The position numbers were made by a program, and so were the translations under genes. A DNA stretch of 41,514 bases from a virus, in the IMG/VR virus record IMGVR_UViG_3300020021_000023, positions 1 to 41,514 of that record; one strand, given 5' to 3'. The first letter of the stretch is position 1; every line of letters starts with the position of its first letter. Under the pieces are notes generated by a model. It saw only the letters and a program-made list of their open reading frames with translations, did no database searches and was not told the origin of the DNA. This document shows, one piece after another, positions 22,247 through 30,007 of this stretch.

Positions 22247-22512
22247 GTGGACGGGACAAAATCGAAGGGATACGGCTGCTGCGGGGAGGTCACGCGTCTC
22301 GCGAAGAGGGCTGTTGCGCGCTCGAATTGGTGGCGTGGATCGCCGGCGAGCCACACTCGGACCGTCCGCGATGCGCCTGTCCGGTTGCGTCAGATTTTAC
22401 GCGATCCTGGAATGACCTCCTGAATGACGATTCCCGGCAAAAACTGAAGCCGTATCTCCCTCGATTTGTCGGAACGGCCGGCGATGTTCGCGGATCTCTC
22501 CTGGATGCATAA
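22247..22512 (+). pseudogene. Frameshifted small protein (SDRPRC...SWNDLL family)
   Basis: From GTG 22247 the frame reads MDGTK and then needs one extra base in the AAAA run 22258-22261 to continue as IEGIRLLRGGH, then EEGCCALELVAWIAGEPHSD, RPRCACPVASDFTRSWND and PYLPRFVGTAGD, ending at TAA 22512. This domain style (helix, SDxPxC, WND, RLVGT) is known from small actinobacterial and phage proteins of unknown function. Without the shift, GTG 22247 gives an unrelated 58-residue frame that stops at 22423. It could be a sequencing error, a true mutation or programmed slippage. Confidence 0.6.
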
Positions 22513-22536
22513 ACTGGATAGTCGGTGAGGCCAAAA
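22485..22536 (-). repeat. Boundary element E21, reverse, inner block degenerate
   Basis: ...ATAGTCGGTGAGGCCAAAA. The outer block is intact and shares CCTCACCG with E20; the inner TGTCGAAC is lost. GAGG lies 8 nt before ATG 22539. Confidence 0.7.
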
Positions 22537-22538
22537 CA

Positions 22539-22661
22539 ATGAAACATCAATCCTGGATCTCCTCCCGTGACATAGCCCGTATGCAACTGCCCAATGATCG
22601 GCACGGATGGAGGGCGGCATTTAATCGATTGTGGGATTTTCTCCTGGGGGTGAGGGCGTGA
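22539..22661 (+). CDS. Small basic protein, 40 residues
   Basis: MKHQSWISSRDIARMQLP... then GWRAAFNRLWDFLLGVRA. The start is at the correct spacing from the GAGG of E21, and the stop overlaps the next GTG (GTGA). Possibly a truncated or minimal regulator; unknown. Confidence 0.5.
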   Translation: MKHQSWISSRDIARMQLPNDRHGWRAAFNRLWDFLLGVRA

Positions 22662-22942
22662 GGGACTGTGATATCGACCTTTTTGTCGCGCTGGGAACGG
22701 TGTCTGTACTCGCCTGCTTCGCTTTGGGCTTCGCTTTAGCTGCCGTTGACCAGGAATACATCCTAGTGCTAGACCAGCCCGAAGCACTCCTGTCTATCGG
22801 CGTGGTGCAGGCGGGGCTCACCAAAGCGCAAGCGGAGGGCGTGGCGTTTCAAATGAACGAAGCGTTCAAGGGGCGCTCTATCCCGGTTGTGGTGAGAGCA
22901 GAGAGACAAAGGGATATTGGGAATTACCACCCGAAACGCTGA
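22658..22942 (+). CDS. Membrane protein with one helix, 94 residues
   Basis: GTG start. The hydrophobic segment FVALGTVSVLACFALGFALAA is followed by a soluble region (QAGLTKAQAEGVAFQMNEAF). Likely an inner membrane protein with a cytoplasmic or periplasmic domain. Its TGA leads into E22. Confidence 0.6.
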   Translation: MRDCDIDLFVALGTVSVLACFALGFALAAVDQEYILVLDQPEALLSIGVVQAGLTKAQAEGVAFQMNEAFKGRSIPVVVRAERQRDIGNYHPKR

Positions 22943-22945
22943 TGA

Positions 22946-23000
22946 TTTGGCCTTGCCACAGTCGGGAGCGGGCGTCAGGCTGAGAGCGGGCGACATTCGG
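22946..23000 (+). repeat. Boundary element E22, forward, divergent
   Basis: TTTGGCCTTGCCACAGTCGGG...GGGCGACATTCGGAGG. Outer and inner blocks each carry one change; translated in frame with the methyltransferase (GLATVGSGRQ...SGRHSEVG). Confidence 0.75.
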
Positions 23001-23008
23001 AGGTTGGA

Positions 23009-23929
23009 CTGACGAAGCCACTTTGCATCGATCTGTTTTGCGGACTCGGCGGCTGGGCTGATGGGTTTCTCGCCGAAGGCTACGACGTTATTGGATTCGA
23101 CATCGAGCGGACTGGCGGGTATCCCGGCCAGCTCGTGCTTCAGGACGTGCTCACGCTGGACGGCCGGCAGTTCCGCAACGCTGCGGTGATCGTGGCAAGC
23201 CCGCCGTGTCAGGCGTACAGCTATCGGGGAATGCCCTGGGGCGCGATGTGGCGCGAGCACAACCGCATGGATGACGACGGCGGACCAGCGGGAAACTACC
23301 GAGGCAAAGACCCGATATTAAACGATCTCTTTTGGGCATGTTTCAGAATTGCGCGCGAGGCCGGTTTGCCCGTCATCGTCGAGAACGTCAAGAATGCTCA
23401 ACAATTCGTAGGCCCTGCCGCATGGCATTACGGGAGTTTTTATCTGTGGGGAGATGTTCCCGCGCTGATGCCGATTACGCGCCGCATGTTCATGGGCGCA
23501 TGGAACAACGAAGTGCGGGGGAAGATGCGACGGCTGGATATCAGAGACGGAGCCGGACACACCCGACACCTGACCAATCCCGCCGAACATGGTTTGAAGG
23601 GCGGCAACGGCTCATGGTTCAACGTGTCCCACGGCGAACGGCGAGAAGGGAACAGTGCCGGGAATCCGATTCGCGGCGACGGTCTAAAGGGCGTCCCCGG
23701 AATTCGTCTAAAGAATGTGGGTTTCAATGTTGCAAACGCGCAGCGCTGGCGAGAAGAACAGCAAAACGCAGAGATGAAAGCTAATGGCACTATTTCACCC
23801 GGTCGATTGCACGGCAAAAACTCCGATTCCCGCAAAGCAGCCTCCGCACAGATAGCCAAGATACCATTCCCTCTGGCGCAGCATATCGCGAGAGTTTTCA
23901 AACCGCCCATGTCGAACCCTCGTCCCTGA
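23009..23929 (+). CDS. DNA cytosine-C5 methyltransferase
   Basis: This protein of about 306 residues has motif I CIDLFCGLGGWADGF, the catalytic motif IV SPPCQAYSY, motif VI VIVENVKN and the later ITRRMFMG. It methylates cytosine at C5 in DNA, here probably to protect the element from host restriction, since no cognate nuclease is nearby. The frame has no ATG, GTG or TTG near its N-terminus; GGAGG at 22999-23003 places a CTG start at 23009, or the frame runs from the element. The C-terminus (PPMSNPRP) is encoded by E23. It fills the E22-E23 cassette. Confidence 0.85.
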   Translation: MTKPLCIDLFCGLGGWADGFLAEGYDVIGFDIERTGGYPGQLVLQDVLTLDGRQFRNAAVIVASPPCQAYSYRGMPWGAMWREHNRMDDDGGPAGNYRGKDPILNDLFWACFRIAREAGLPVIVENVKNAQQFVGPAAWHYGSFYLWGDVPALMPITRRMFMGAWNNEVRGKMRRLDIRDGAGHTRHLTNPAEHGLKGGNGSWFNVSHGERREGNSAGNPIRGDGLKGVPGIRLKNVGFNVANAQRWREEQQNAEMKANGTISPGRLHGKNSDSRKAASAQIAKIPFPLAQHIARVFKPPMSNPRP

Positions 23930-23958
23930 AGCGCAGCGCCCAAGGCCGGTGAGGCCAA
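23907..23958 (-). repeat. Boundary element E23, reverse
   Basis: CCATGTCGAACC...GCGCAGCGCC...CCGGTGAGGCCAA. Shares the CTGCGC centre of the class A consensus. Its partner E22 is more diverged, suggesting the ends changed independently. Confidence 0.85.
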
Positions 23959-23997
23959 CCTAAAGCCAAACCAAAACCGTTGTAAACTCGAAACTGT

Positions 23998-26130
23998 ATG
24001 AAAAAGCTTCTGCTTCTGCTCTGTCTCCTTCCCTTTGCAGCTCTAGCCCAATCGACCATCAAGCCCGACTGCATCATTCCAGTAAACTTCACCACCACAA
24101 ACGTAACCTCCAATCTGACCTGTGGGAACAACACCCTCGGCATTGCAAACTGGGTCTTCGTCTACTCGAGCACCGGCTTTTCGGCATTGTCCATCGTCGT
24201 CCAAAGCGCTCCGGATGCCGGGGGGACTCCTGGGAGCTGGGGCACGTTCGGCGGAACGGTGCTCACAAACGTCCAGTATCCCGGCAGCTCGGGCATCAAC
24301 CCGAACACGTCGGCTACCAGCGCGAACACCGGATTCGCAGGCTACTTTCCGTGGGTCCGCGTGAACCTCGCGAGCATCACGGGGACAGGGAGGGTTACGG
24401 GCGTGCTGTACGGCTTCCTCAACTCCACACTTGCTAAAGCGGGCTCCGGAGGCGGCGGCGGGGGCGGAGGGCCGACAATCACAGGGAACGCGAACCGGAT
24501 CGTTGTAGCGGGTGCGGGGTGTACGAGTCCGTCGACGGCGACGTGCAATATCGACATTCCGTCGAATGCCGCATTCCCAGGCGCTCCGACTACAACCACG
24601 GCAGCACTGGGTGACAGCAGCACGAAGATTGCAACCACAGCATTTGTGAATAACGCCTTTGCCGGGTGTACGTTTATCACGGGCGCTCTGAGTTGTCCGG
24701 GTCCGATATCTGCCGGGGTTGGCAGCGGCACGACGGGCGCCCTCGACCTTGTCGGATCGACATCCTCGGCGACGTCGACCGTAACCGTGGACGCTACGAA
24801 CACCGCGACTGTGGTGAAACTGCCGAACGATGCGACCAGTGGCCTGTATGTGGTGACCAGTCCAAGCGCGACCCCGACGTCGGGACGGTGCGCACAGTTC
24901 AACGGAACCGGCACGCAAATTGCACCGGCGCCGGCGGCATGCGGAACGGGTAGCGGTGGAACCGGCGCGACAGTGTTTTCGACTACGAATTCGACGACGG
25001 TAACGCAGACCTCTCCTACAACGTTAATCGGCACCGTTACCGGCAGTACCACGGTCGCGGCGAACACTTTTGCAGCCGGGCAAATTCTCGAAGTCGTAGC
25101 TCAGGGCTTTTACTCTACCCCGGTCACTCCAGCCAGCCTGACGATCACGCTCAATATCGGCGGGACAATCCGGTTAACCACGGGCGCGGTTGTGCAAATC
25201 GCATCGGTGACAAGCGGGGTTTGGCGTGTATGGTGTGCGGTGACGACTCGGACGGCGGGAGTATCCGGTACGCAAATTGCGAATTGCATTTTTGAAGGTA
25301 CCGGAGTGAGTCTAACGCCCGCCGAGTCGCCGATGCAGACCAGTTCAACCTGGACGATCGACACGACAAGTACACAGGCAATCGATGTTCTGGCGACCTG
25401 GAGCACGGCCACGGGCGCACCGACGATCACCAGCACGAACGTAGCAGCCTGGTTTCCCGGCAATTCTTCAAGTGGAGGCGGAGCGCCTGGCGGATCTGCG
25501 GGGCAGTGGCAGGCGAACAACGCGGGGTCTTTCGGCGGGTTGACGGGTACCTCGATTCTCCCGGTAGCGGGATGGACGATCCAGAATGCGGCGGTTTTCA
25601 ATAACTTCTCAACGGCGGAAATCGGCGTGTATGTGCTCGACAACTCTTCGTTGAACTGGCGGTTCATCACGCGGGCGGTCCCCGGCGGCGGAACGTATAC
25701 CCTTGCTGCAACGCTGCTGTGCTTGCCTCCGACAAGTTCCAACAGTTCAACCTGTGATTTCGGGCTTTCTGATGGGACGAAGTACGAGAACTACGAAATC
25801 CTCTATCAGGCTGGCAGCAGCGCAGGCGCGAATAACTTGAGAATCGAGCAACTCACCAACACGGGCACAGATGGCGGTCCTGCCTTCGCCGCCACAAAGG
25901 GCTTGACGACATCCTACACGTCCTTTTGCATTGTCGAGGACGGAACACACAGGACGTGGTCGCACTACTCCAATGGAGCATGGGTGCAGGATTTGCAAGA
26001 AGCAACGGGAACGTTTTTGACTCCTACTCTTCTTGCTGTGGGCGGGCTGTCAGCCACTAATGATGCGGGGAAGTTTATGCAGACGAATTTGAAGTACTTG
26101 TTCACGTCGACGGGGACTACGTGCCCTTAG
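23998..26130 (+). CDS. Large secreted fibre-like protein, 710 residues
   Basis: It has a clear signal peptide (MKKLLLLLCLLPFAALAQ). The first 150 residues are beta-rich and a Gly linker follows at about 158-167. The segment GAPTTTTAALGDSSTKIATT-AFV resembles the STKIATTAFV motif of phage tail fibres. The C-terminal part (about 520-710) is LamG-like: FNNFSTAEIGVYVL, WRFITRAVP, RTWSHYSNGAWV. A fibre motif together with a Sec signal is unusual. It may be an exported adhesin, or a receptor-binding protein matured in the host envelope. Confidence 0.7.
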   Translation: MKKLLLLLCLLPFAALAQSTIKPDCIIPVNFTTTNVTSNLTCGNNTLGIANWVFVYSSTGFSALSIVVQSAPDAGGTPGSWGTFGGTVLTNVQYPGSSGINPNTSATSANTGFAGYFPWVRVNLASITGTGRVTGVLYGFLNSTLAKAGSGGGGGGGGPTITGNANRIVVAGAGCTSPSTATCNIDIPSNAAFPGAPTTTTAALGDSSTKIATTAFVNNAFAGCTFITGALSCPGPISAGVGSGTTGALDLVGSTSSATSTVTVDATNTATVVKLPNDATSGLYVVTSPSATPTSGRCAQFNGTGTQIAPAPAACGTGSGGTGATVFSTTNSTTVTQTSPTTLIGTVTGSTTVAANTFAAGQILEVVAQGFYSTPVTPASLTITLNIGGTIRLTTGAVVQIASVTSGVWRVWCAVTTRTAGVSGTQIANCIFEGTGVSLTPAESPMQTSSTWTIDTTSTQAIDVLATWSTATGAPTITSTNVAAWFPGNSSSGGGAPGGSAGQWQANNAGSFGGLTGTSILPVAGWTIQNAAVFNNFSTAEIGVYVLDNSSLNWRFITRAVPGGGTYTLAATLLCLPPTSSNSSTCDFGLSDGTKYENYEILYQAGSSAGANNLRIEQLTNTGTDGGPAFAATKGLTTSYTSFCIVEDGTHRTWSHYSNGAWVQDLQEATGTFLTPTLLAVGGLSATNDAGKFMQTNLKYLFTSTGTTCP

Positions 26131-26171
26131 TACTCCTGATCCATTGTCAGCAGATTCTTTTTCCTGATAGG
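26131..26171. other. Short 3' flank shared with the 19519 gene
   Basis: TAGTACTCC at the stop and TTTTTCCTGATA near 26155 repeat the arrangement after the 19519 gene. It ends at E24. Confidence 0.35.
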
Positions 26172-26223
26172 TTGGCCTCACCGAACCTGAATGTTGCACT
26201 TGAGCGGCGTGGGTTCGACAGGG
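26172..26223 (+). repeat. Boundary element E24, forward
   Basis: TTGGCCTCACCG...GTTCGACAGGG, followed by AGGG and ATG 26232. Internal pairing CCTCACCG/CGGCGTGGG. Pairs with E25. Confidence 0.9.
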
Positions 26224-26231
26224 AGGGTTAA

Positions 26232-26576
26232 ATGCCGATTTATATAACTGAGCGTTCAATCGCGGTACAGGCTCCGGTGTTTTATTGCGACACTTGCGGG
26301 GCGTCGATGGATTTGGTATCCGAACTGGCCGACTTTCGGCTGCTACGGACGGGCGGAAGAGCCGAGGGTATGGCTATGGCTTACGGCTGGCTGCATGAAA
26401 TACCCGGTATTCCGAATACGGTCGAGAAAGCTGTTGCCTCTGCTGCCGGGCGGGGTTGGGTCACGGAGGACATCCACGGAAAAATCATGGCAATATGCCC
26501 TTTGTGCAAAGTGAAGCCAATTGTCGCTGGTGAACATTCGGTCCAAGCCAAAAAGCCGGGCGAGGCCAAACCATGA
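26232..26576 (+). CDS. Zinc-binding cassette protein ending KPGEAKP
   Basis: The 114-residue protein has CDTCGASMD near residue 20 and CPLCKVKP near 94, two CxxC pairs that probably bind one zinc ion around a helical insertion (AYGWLHEIPGIPNTVEKAVA). Tail KKPGEAKP from E25. GGAGGG from E24 is the ribosome binding site. Nucleic-acid or protein adaptor, unknown. Confidence 0.7.
   Translation: MPIYITERSIAVQAPVFYCDTCGASMDLVSELADFRLLRTGGRAEGMAMAYGWLHEIPGIPNTVEKAVASAAGRGWVTEDIHGKIMAICPLCKVKPIVAGEHSVQAKKPGEAKP
26521..26570 (-). repeat. Boundary element E25, reverse
   Basis: TTGTCGCTGGTGAAC...GGGCGAGGCCAAA-CC-ATG. The inner block is the class B left variant (TGTCGCTGGTGAAC) placed at a right end. 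GAGG is 7 nt before ATG 26573. Confidence 0.85.
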
Positions 26577-28132
26577 ACACCGTTTTGCTCGCCGTCGTTA
26601 TACTGCAAACCGTCTCCGTCCCGATAGCGCACAACGACTCAGCACAAACAGGCTGGAACCCCTCAGAATCCCAACTCACCCCCTCAAACGTAGCATCGGG
26701 TAAATTCGGCAAGCTGGGAACCTGGAACGTCGACGGCTTCGTGTTCACCCAACCGCTGCTGGTCCGCTCCGGCTCAACTAACCTCGTGATCGTCTGCACG
26801 CTCGCGAACACGGTTTTCGCCTTCAACGCGGACAAGCCGGGAACCTCGGCCGTCTGGTCGGTCAACTTCGGCACCGGGCGCGGTGGCTGGTCGAACAACG
26901 CATCGTCGGCACTTCAGCTTTACGGCTCGTCATTTGGAATTATCGGCACCCCGGTAGCGGACGAAGCGGGCGGGTTCCTGTACGTCGTGACCTCGAACAC
27001 CACGCCGAACTACCAACTGCGCAAATTGAATCTGACGGATGGTTCGGCGGCGGTTGCGGCGGTTCCGGTTGCTGCATCAGTTCCTGGCACGGGCTCACCG
27101 GGCGATCCGACCAGCGGGCCTAACCTCCTGTTTTCAGCCTCAATGACGACTCAGCGGTGCGCCTTGACGCTCTCGCCCGACGCGTCCACGGTCTACGTCA
27201 CATTCGGCGGCGGCTCGGCGGGAACAATTCCCCCACCCTGGCACGGCTGGGTGCTGTCCTACCAGACTTCGAACCTGACGCAGCTCGCGGCCTTTTGCGC
27301 GACTCCCAACGCGAACGGCGGTTCAATCTGGATGTCCGGCGGGGCTCCCGCGATCGATGCGGCTGGAAACCTGTACGTAGTCACTGGCAGTGAGGGCGCG
27401 TGGGACGGGACGACGGATTTCCCGGACACGATGCTGAAGCTTTCTCCTTCCTTGGTTTTGCTCGACTGGTTCACGCCCTCAAACCACGCCACTTTGGACG
27501 CCAACGATTTCGACTTCGGGGCAACGCGGGCGATGATCTTTCCCGGTACCTCCCTGGTGTTCGGGGCGGGGAAGGATTTCAACGTGTACGGCGTCGACGG
27601 CGGGTGCATGGGCCATCTTCAGGGATCAAGCGGCTGCACGTTGCAGGCTTTCCCAACCAACTCAGGCGGTACGGTAACGAAGTTTTCTGGCTCCTACGGC
27701 GGGGTGACGGCGAACGGGCTGCTGTTTCTCGCCACTACGGCGGGCTCGATTTACGAGTTTTCCTGTCCCTTGGGAATCTGCAACCCGACACCGGTTCACA
27801 CGCAAACGAATACGTACGGATTCCCTGGATCGGCTCAGATGTCCGCATCGAGTAACGGGGCGTCGAACTTGATTCTGTGGGTGGTGACGCCGGCGACCAG
27901 TTCTTTCACGGCGACGGCGGCGGGGACTGTTCGGGCTTTGGACTCGACGCTAACGGAGTTGTGGAACTCGGGTTCAACGCTCGGGACGATGGCGAAGTTT
28001 GTTTCGCCCACGGTTGCGAATGGCAGGGTGTTTGTGCCGACGAATGATAATACACTCATGGTGTTTGGCTTGCTTCCGAGTTCGGGATTGAGGGGGCAGA
28101 GTGCGCTTCGTGGCAGTGGGGGGATAAGATAG
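26573..28132 (+). CDS. Secreted PQQ-like beta-propeller protein, 519 residues
   Basis: A hydrophobic N-terminus (VLLAVVILQTVSVPI) acts as a signal or anchor. The sequence then follows the HND...QTGWNPSES...LTPSNV...FGKLGTWNVDGFVFTQPLLV pattern typical of secreted PQQ-like beta-propellers, with repeated blade motifs (VFAFNAD, GSSFGIIGTPVADEAGGFLYVVTSN). Such proteins are common in Acidobacteriota secretomes. It was probably acquired from the host and may bind a surface or polysaccharide. Its start overlaps the previous cassette gene (ATGA). Confidence 0.75.
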   Translation: MNTVLLAVVILQTVSVPIAHNDSAQTGWNPSESQLTPSNVASGKFGKLGTWNVDGFVFTQPLLVRSGSTNLVIVCTLANTVFAFNADKPGTSAVWSVNFGTGRGGWSNNASSALQLYGSSFGIIGTPVADEAGGFLYVVTSNTTPNYQLRKLNLTDGSAAVAAVPVAASVPGTGSPGDPTSGPNLLFSASMTTQRCALTLSPDASTVYVTFGGGSAGTIPPPWHGWVLSYQTSNLTQLAAFCATPNANGGSIWMSGGAPAIDAAGNLYVVTGSEGAWDGTTDFPDTMLKLSPSLVLLDWFTPSNHATLDANDFDFGATRAMIFPGTSLVFGAGKDFNVYGVDGGCMGHLQGSSGCTLQAFPTNSGGTVTKFSGSYGGVTANGLLFLATTAGSIYEFSCPLGICNPTPVHTQTNTYGFPGSAQMSASSNGASNLILWVVTPATSSFTATAAGTVRALDSTLTELWNSGSTLGTMAKFVSPTVANGRVFVPTNDNTLMVFGLLPSSGLRGQSALRGSGGIR

Positions 28133-28138
28133 TTCTTT

Positions 28139-28204
28139 ATGTCGGCCTCGTCACAAGCGGCAGGAACGTTGACGGTTCACCAGCGACACGGGGGCCGTCC
28201 GTGA
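28139..28204 (+). CDS. Cassette leader ORF from E26
   Basis: A 21-codon frame, MSASSQAAGTLT-VHQRHGGRP, is wholly element-encoded and its TGA overlaps GTG 28201. It has the same layout as the N-terminus of the 14896 protein. Confidence 0.4.
   Translation: MSASSQAAGTLTVHQRHGGRP
28141..28190 (+). repeat. Boundary element E26, forward, class B left end
   Basis: GTCGGCCTCGTCACAAGCGG...GGTTCACCAGCGACACGG. Matches E53 almost exactly in ACGTTGACGGTTCACCAGCG. Confidence 0.9.
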
Positions 28205-28572
28205 TCGTCCAGGATGGGGTTGAGGTTCTCGAATCTATCAGCCTGGCGTTCCCGAACATCTCTCCGGTGGACATGGCCCACCTGTTTGACCGTTGCAGCG
28301 TCAAGGTTACCGTCAACCATAAGCTGATCGCAGACCCCTCACTTAAGCACTTTGATCCGGTAGGAGATTGGCATCGCTTCGAACTCGAATACAAAGTAAA
28401 GCCGGGCGATTCTGTGGTAGTCCACTTCGACACCGTCCCCCCATTCACGACAGAATACGGCCTGACGCTTAATGCTGCTTTGAGTTTTCGCGGGAACATT
28501 AACGCCCTCCACCTGGCCGGACGCTTCAACGCCGAACGAAGCCACCCCGGAAGACCGGAGGCCAAAGCATAA
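28201..28572 (+). CDS. Class B cassette protein, 123 residues
   Basis: GTG start, mostly beta: VTVNHKLIADPS, FELEYKVKPGDSVVVHFD, YGLTLNAALSF. Tail HLAGRFNAERSHPGRPEAKA encoded by E27, matching the C-termini of the 14896 and 39580 proteins. Its TAA overlaps the M23 start. Function unknown. Confidence 0.65.
   Translation: MIVQDGVEVLESISLAFPNISPVDMAHLFDRCSVKVTVNHKLIADPSLKHFDPVGDWHRFELEYKVKPGDSVVVHFDTVPPFTTEYGLTLNAALSFRGNINALHLAGRFNAERSHPGRPEAKA
28513..28566 (-). repeat. Boundary element E27, reverse, class B right end
   Basis: CTGGCCGGACGC...GGAAGACCGGAGGCCAAA. Same class as E13 and E52. Confidence 0.9.
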
Positions 28573-29162
28573 TGTACGTACGCCGCGGCTTCGGTGCCAC
28601 ACTGACCCCACCCATCTCAGGCTCACCGATCATCTCCTCACTCTTCGGACCACGTACCCAACCGACTCCAGGAGCATCGACAAACCACCAGGGCATCGAC
28701 TACGCGGTACCCGTGGGCACGCCCGTCTTAGCGGCAGGGGACGGCGTAGTCACATTTGCGGGGCAGCAAAGCGGCTTCGGCAACACAGTCATTGTGTACA
28801 ACGGCAACGGCGTAACGACGCTCTATGGGCATTTGTCGAGCATCGGGGTTGCGGTAGGCCAGCCGGTTTCAGACGGCTCTCAGATCGCGCTATCGGGCAA
28901 CACGGGCACAACGTCGGGGCCGAACCTGCACTTTGCGGTTTTTGATAACGGGGTGGCGGTCGATCCCACGACGCAGCTCGCGCCGATCGACACGTTCAGC
29001 CTTGCGGATTCGACCGCGACAGACACGCCCTCGTTTTTCGATTCCTTGTCCTCGGACTTCTCGGACTTCACCGATTCAACGGACGCCTCGACGGTCAGTC
29101 CTGGGTTAGTTTTGGGTGGGATCGCGCTGGGGTTGCTGGGGCTGTGGGCGGCTACGCGGTAG
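28572..29162 (+). CDS. M23 peptidase with C-terminal membrane helix
   Basis: The 196-residue protein starts MYVRRGFGA, like the small virion proteins. It then has an M23 domain: NHQGIDYAVPVGTPVLAAGDG, VIVYNGNGVTTLYGHLSSI and GPNLHFAVF give the HxxxD, HLS and HxH-like residues of zinc-dependent endopeptidases that cut peptidoglycan crosslinks. A terminal helix (LVLGGIALGLLGLWA) and TR follow. Domain plus anchor suggest a virion-borne entry enzyme or a lysis factor. The MYVR start links it to the structural set. Its last bases overlap the convergent minus-strand gene. Confidence 0.85.
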   Translation: MYVRRGFGATLTPPISGSPIISSLFGPRTQPTPGASTNHQGIDYAVPVGTPVLAAGDGVVTFAGQQSGFGNTVIVYNGNGVTTLYGHLSSIGVAVGQPVSDGSQIALSGNTGTTSGPNLHFAVFDNGVAVDPTTQLAPIDTFSLADSTATDTPSFFDSLSSDFSDFTDSTDASTVSPGLVLGGIALGLLGLWAATR

Positions 29163-29310
29163 GGCCTAGCGGGTCGATCAGCCGGTCGAGAACTCCAAAG
29201 AAGACGAAGATAACCGCCACTCCCACAAGCAACACAAGCAAGGGAATCATGGCGAGGATCACCAGAAAGTAGAACAGGTTCTTTAGGTTTGTCCAGAAAC
29301 GTTCGATCAT
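29152..29310 (-). CDS. Small membrane protein, 52 residues
   Basis: MIERFWTNLKNLFYFLVIL..., a long hydrophobic stretch (FYFLVILAMIPLLVLLVGVAVIFVFF), probably one or two helices. Last gene of the minus operon; it overlaps the M23 gene end by 11 bp in a convergent arrangement. GAGG of E28 lies 9 nt before its ATG. Holin-like size and position next to the peptidase make it a lysis candidate. Confidence 0.65.
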   Translation of the reverse strand: MIERFWTNLKNLFYFLVILAMIPLLVLLVGVAVIFVFFGVLDRLIDPLGPTA

Positions 29311-29313
29311 TAT

Positions 29314-29358
29314 TTTGGCCTCACCAACCGCGAGCCTCTTTGAACTGTTCGACATGTG
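29314..29358 (+). repeat. Boundary element E28, forward
   Basis: TTTGGCCTCACC...GTTCGACATGTGG. Right end, in transcript sense, of the E28-E29 cassette on the minus strand. Confidence 0.8.
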
Positions 29359-29360
29359 GC

Positions 29361-29555
29361 TCATTTTTTGCCGTTGGCAATCTCTCTATCGCGCCATCGG
29401 GCTTCCCAGAACTCCCGGCGCAACTGCTCGGCCTCGGATTTCGACAGCTTCCCTTCCTTCAGACCGGCGGCGATCATGCGGAACAAACGGACCCGGAGCG
29501 ATTCCGTGTTCCGGGAACGCAGGTGCGCTTCGTTTCTTTGGACTTTGGCGGTCAT
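29361..29555 (-). CDS. Helical cassette protein with MTAKVQRNEA N-terminus
   Basis: The 64-residue protein MTAKVQRNEAHLRSRNTESL... is Arg/Glu-rich and helical (EGKLSKSEAEQLRREFWEARWRD). Its N-terminus is shared with the chimeric 29792 gene. The start overlaps the previous stop (ATGA). Confidence 0.65.
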   Translation of the reverse strand: MTAKVQRNEAHLRSRNTESLRVRLFRMIAAGLKEGKLSKSEAEQLRREFWEARWRDREIANGKK

Positions 29556-29749
29556 CTGTAATCGCTGACCTCTATCACGTCGCGCATTGTGCCGGTCTGC
29601 GATTCGCCCAGCCGTGGACGCCAATCAGCCTGATCCACCTGCGTTTGAACCGCATCCGTTGCCATGCACCAATGGCCCTCGCCATCGAAGAAACCAACCT
29701 CGATATCCGGCATCGTCAATAGTTTTTGAGCCAATTCCCTTGTCGTCAT
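29552..29749 (-). CDS. Small cassette protein, 65 residues
   Basis: MTTRELAQKLLTMPDIEVGF-FDGEGHW... with a helix and then strands; ends VIEVSDYR. This order (helix, PD-x-E-V, short strands) resembles small phage proteins of unknown function. AAGGG lies 6 nt upstream, just after E29. Confidence 0.65.
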   Translation of the reverse strand: MTTRELAQKLLTMPDIEVGFFDGEGHWCMATDAVQTQVDQADWRPRLGESQTGTMRDVIEVSDYR

Positions 29750-29760
29750 TGAACCCTTTC

Positions 29761-29811
29761 CATGTCGAACCCGATTCCTCAACGCGCGATCTCAGTGCTG
29801 TTGAGGCCAAA
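29761..29811 (-). repeat. Boundary element E29, reverse
   Basis: CATGTCGAACC...AACGCGCGATC...GTTGAGGCCAAA. Left end for the minus strand; its outer block encodes SLWPQQH and the stop of the 29792 gene. Confidence 0.85.
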
Positions 29812-30007
29812 GACTCGAAATCCTGTTCAACTCCTCCTGTGAACAGTGCGACGAACTCATAATCACAATCACGTCCCCCGGCAGCGAACCGGACAACGCA
29901 ATCGTTCCTACCGGCAACTCCAGCACCGCGCACAACAAGCGGGCGCGTAGTGTTTCGGTATTGCGGCATCGCATTGCGGCTTCGTTTCTTTGGGCTTTGG
30001 CGGTCAT
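29792..30007 (-). CDS. Chimeric gene: MTAK N-terminus fused to a DUF192 C-terminus
   Basis: 71 residues. The first 24 (MTAKAQRNEAAMRCRNTETL) match the 29361 protein. The rest (AVLELPVGTIALSGSLPGDV-IVIMSSSHCSQEELNRISSLW) matches the last 45 residues of the DUF192 protein at 30278. The DNA match to 30291-30420 is close to identity over the first 70 bp, so the fusion is recent. It stops within E29, at the place where the parent stops within E30. A shuffled, perhaps non-functional product. Confidence 0.65.
   Translation of the reverse strand: MTAKAQRNEAAMRCRNTETLRARLLCAVLELPVGTIALSGSLPGDVIVIMSSSHCSQEELNRISSLWPQQH

Noticed and set aside
24043-25742. Long minus-strand open frames opposite the 23998 gene
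   Set aside because: Shadows of a Thr/Ser/Gly-rich coding sequence; no start signals and no recognisable domain.
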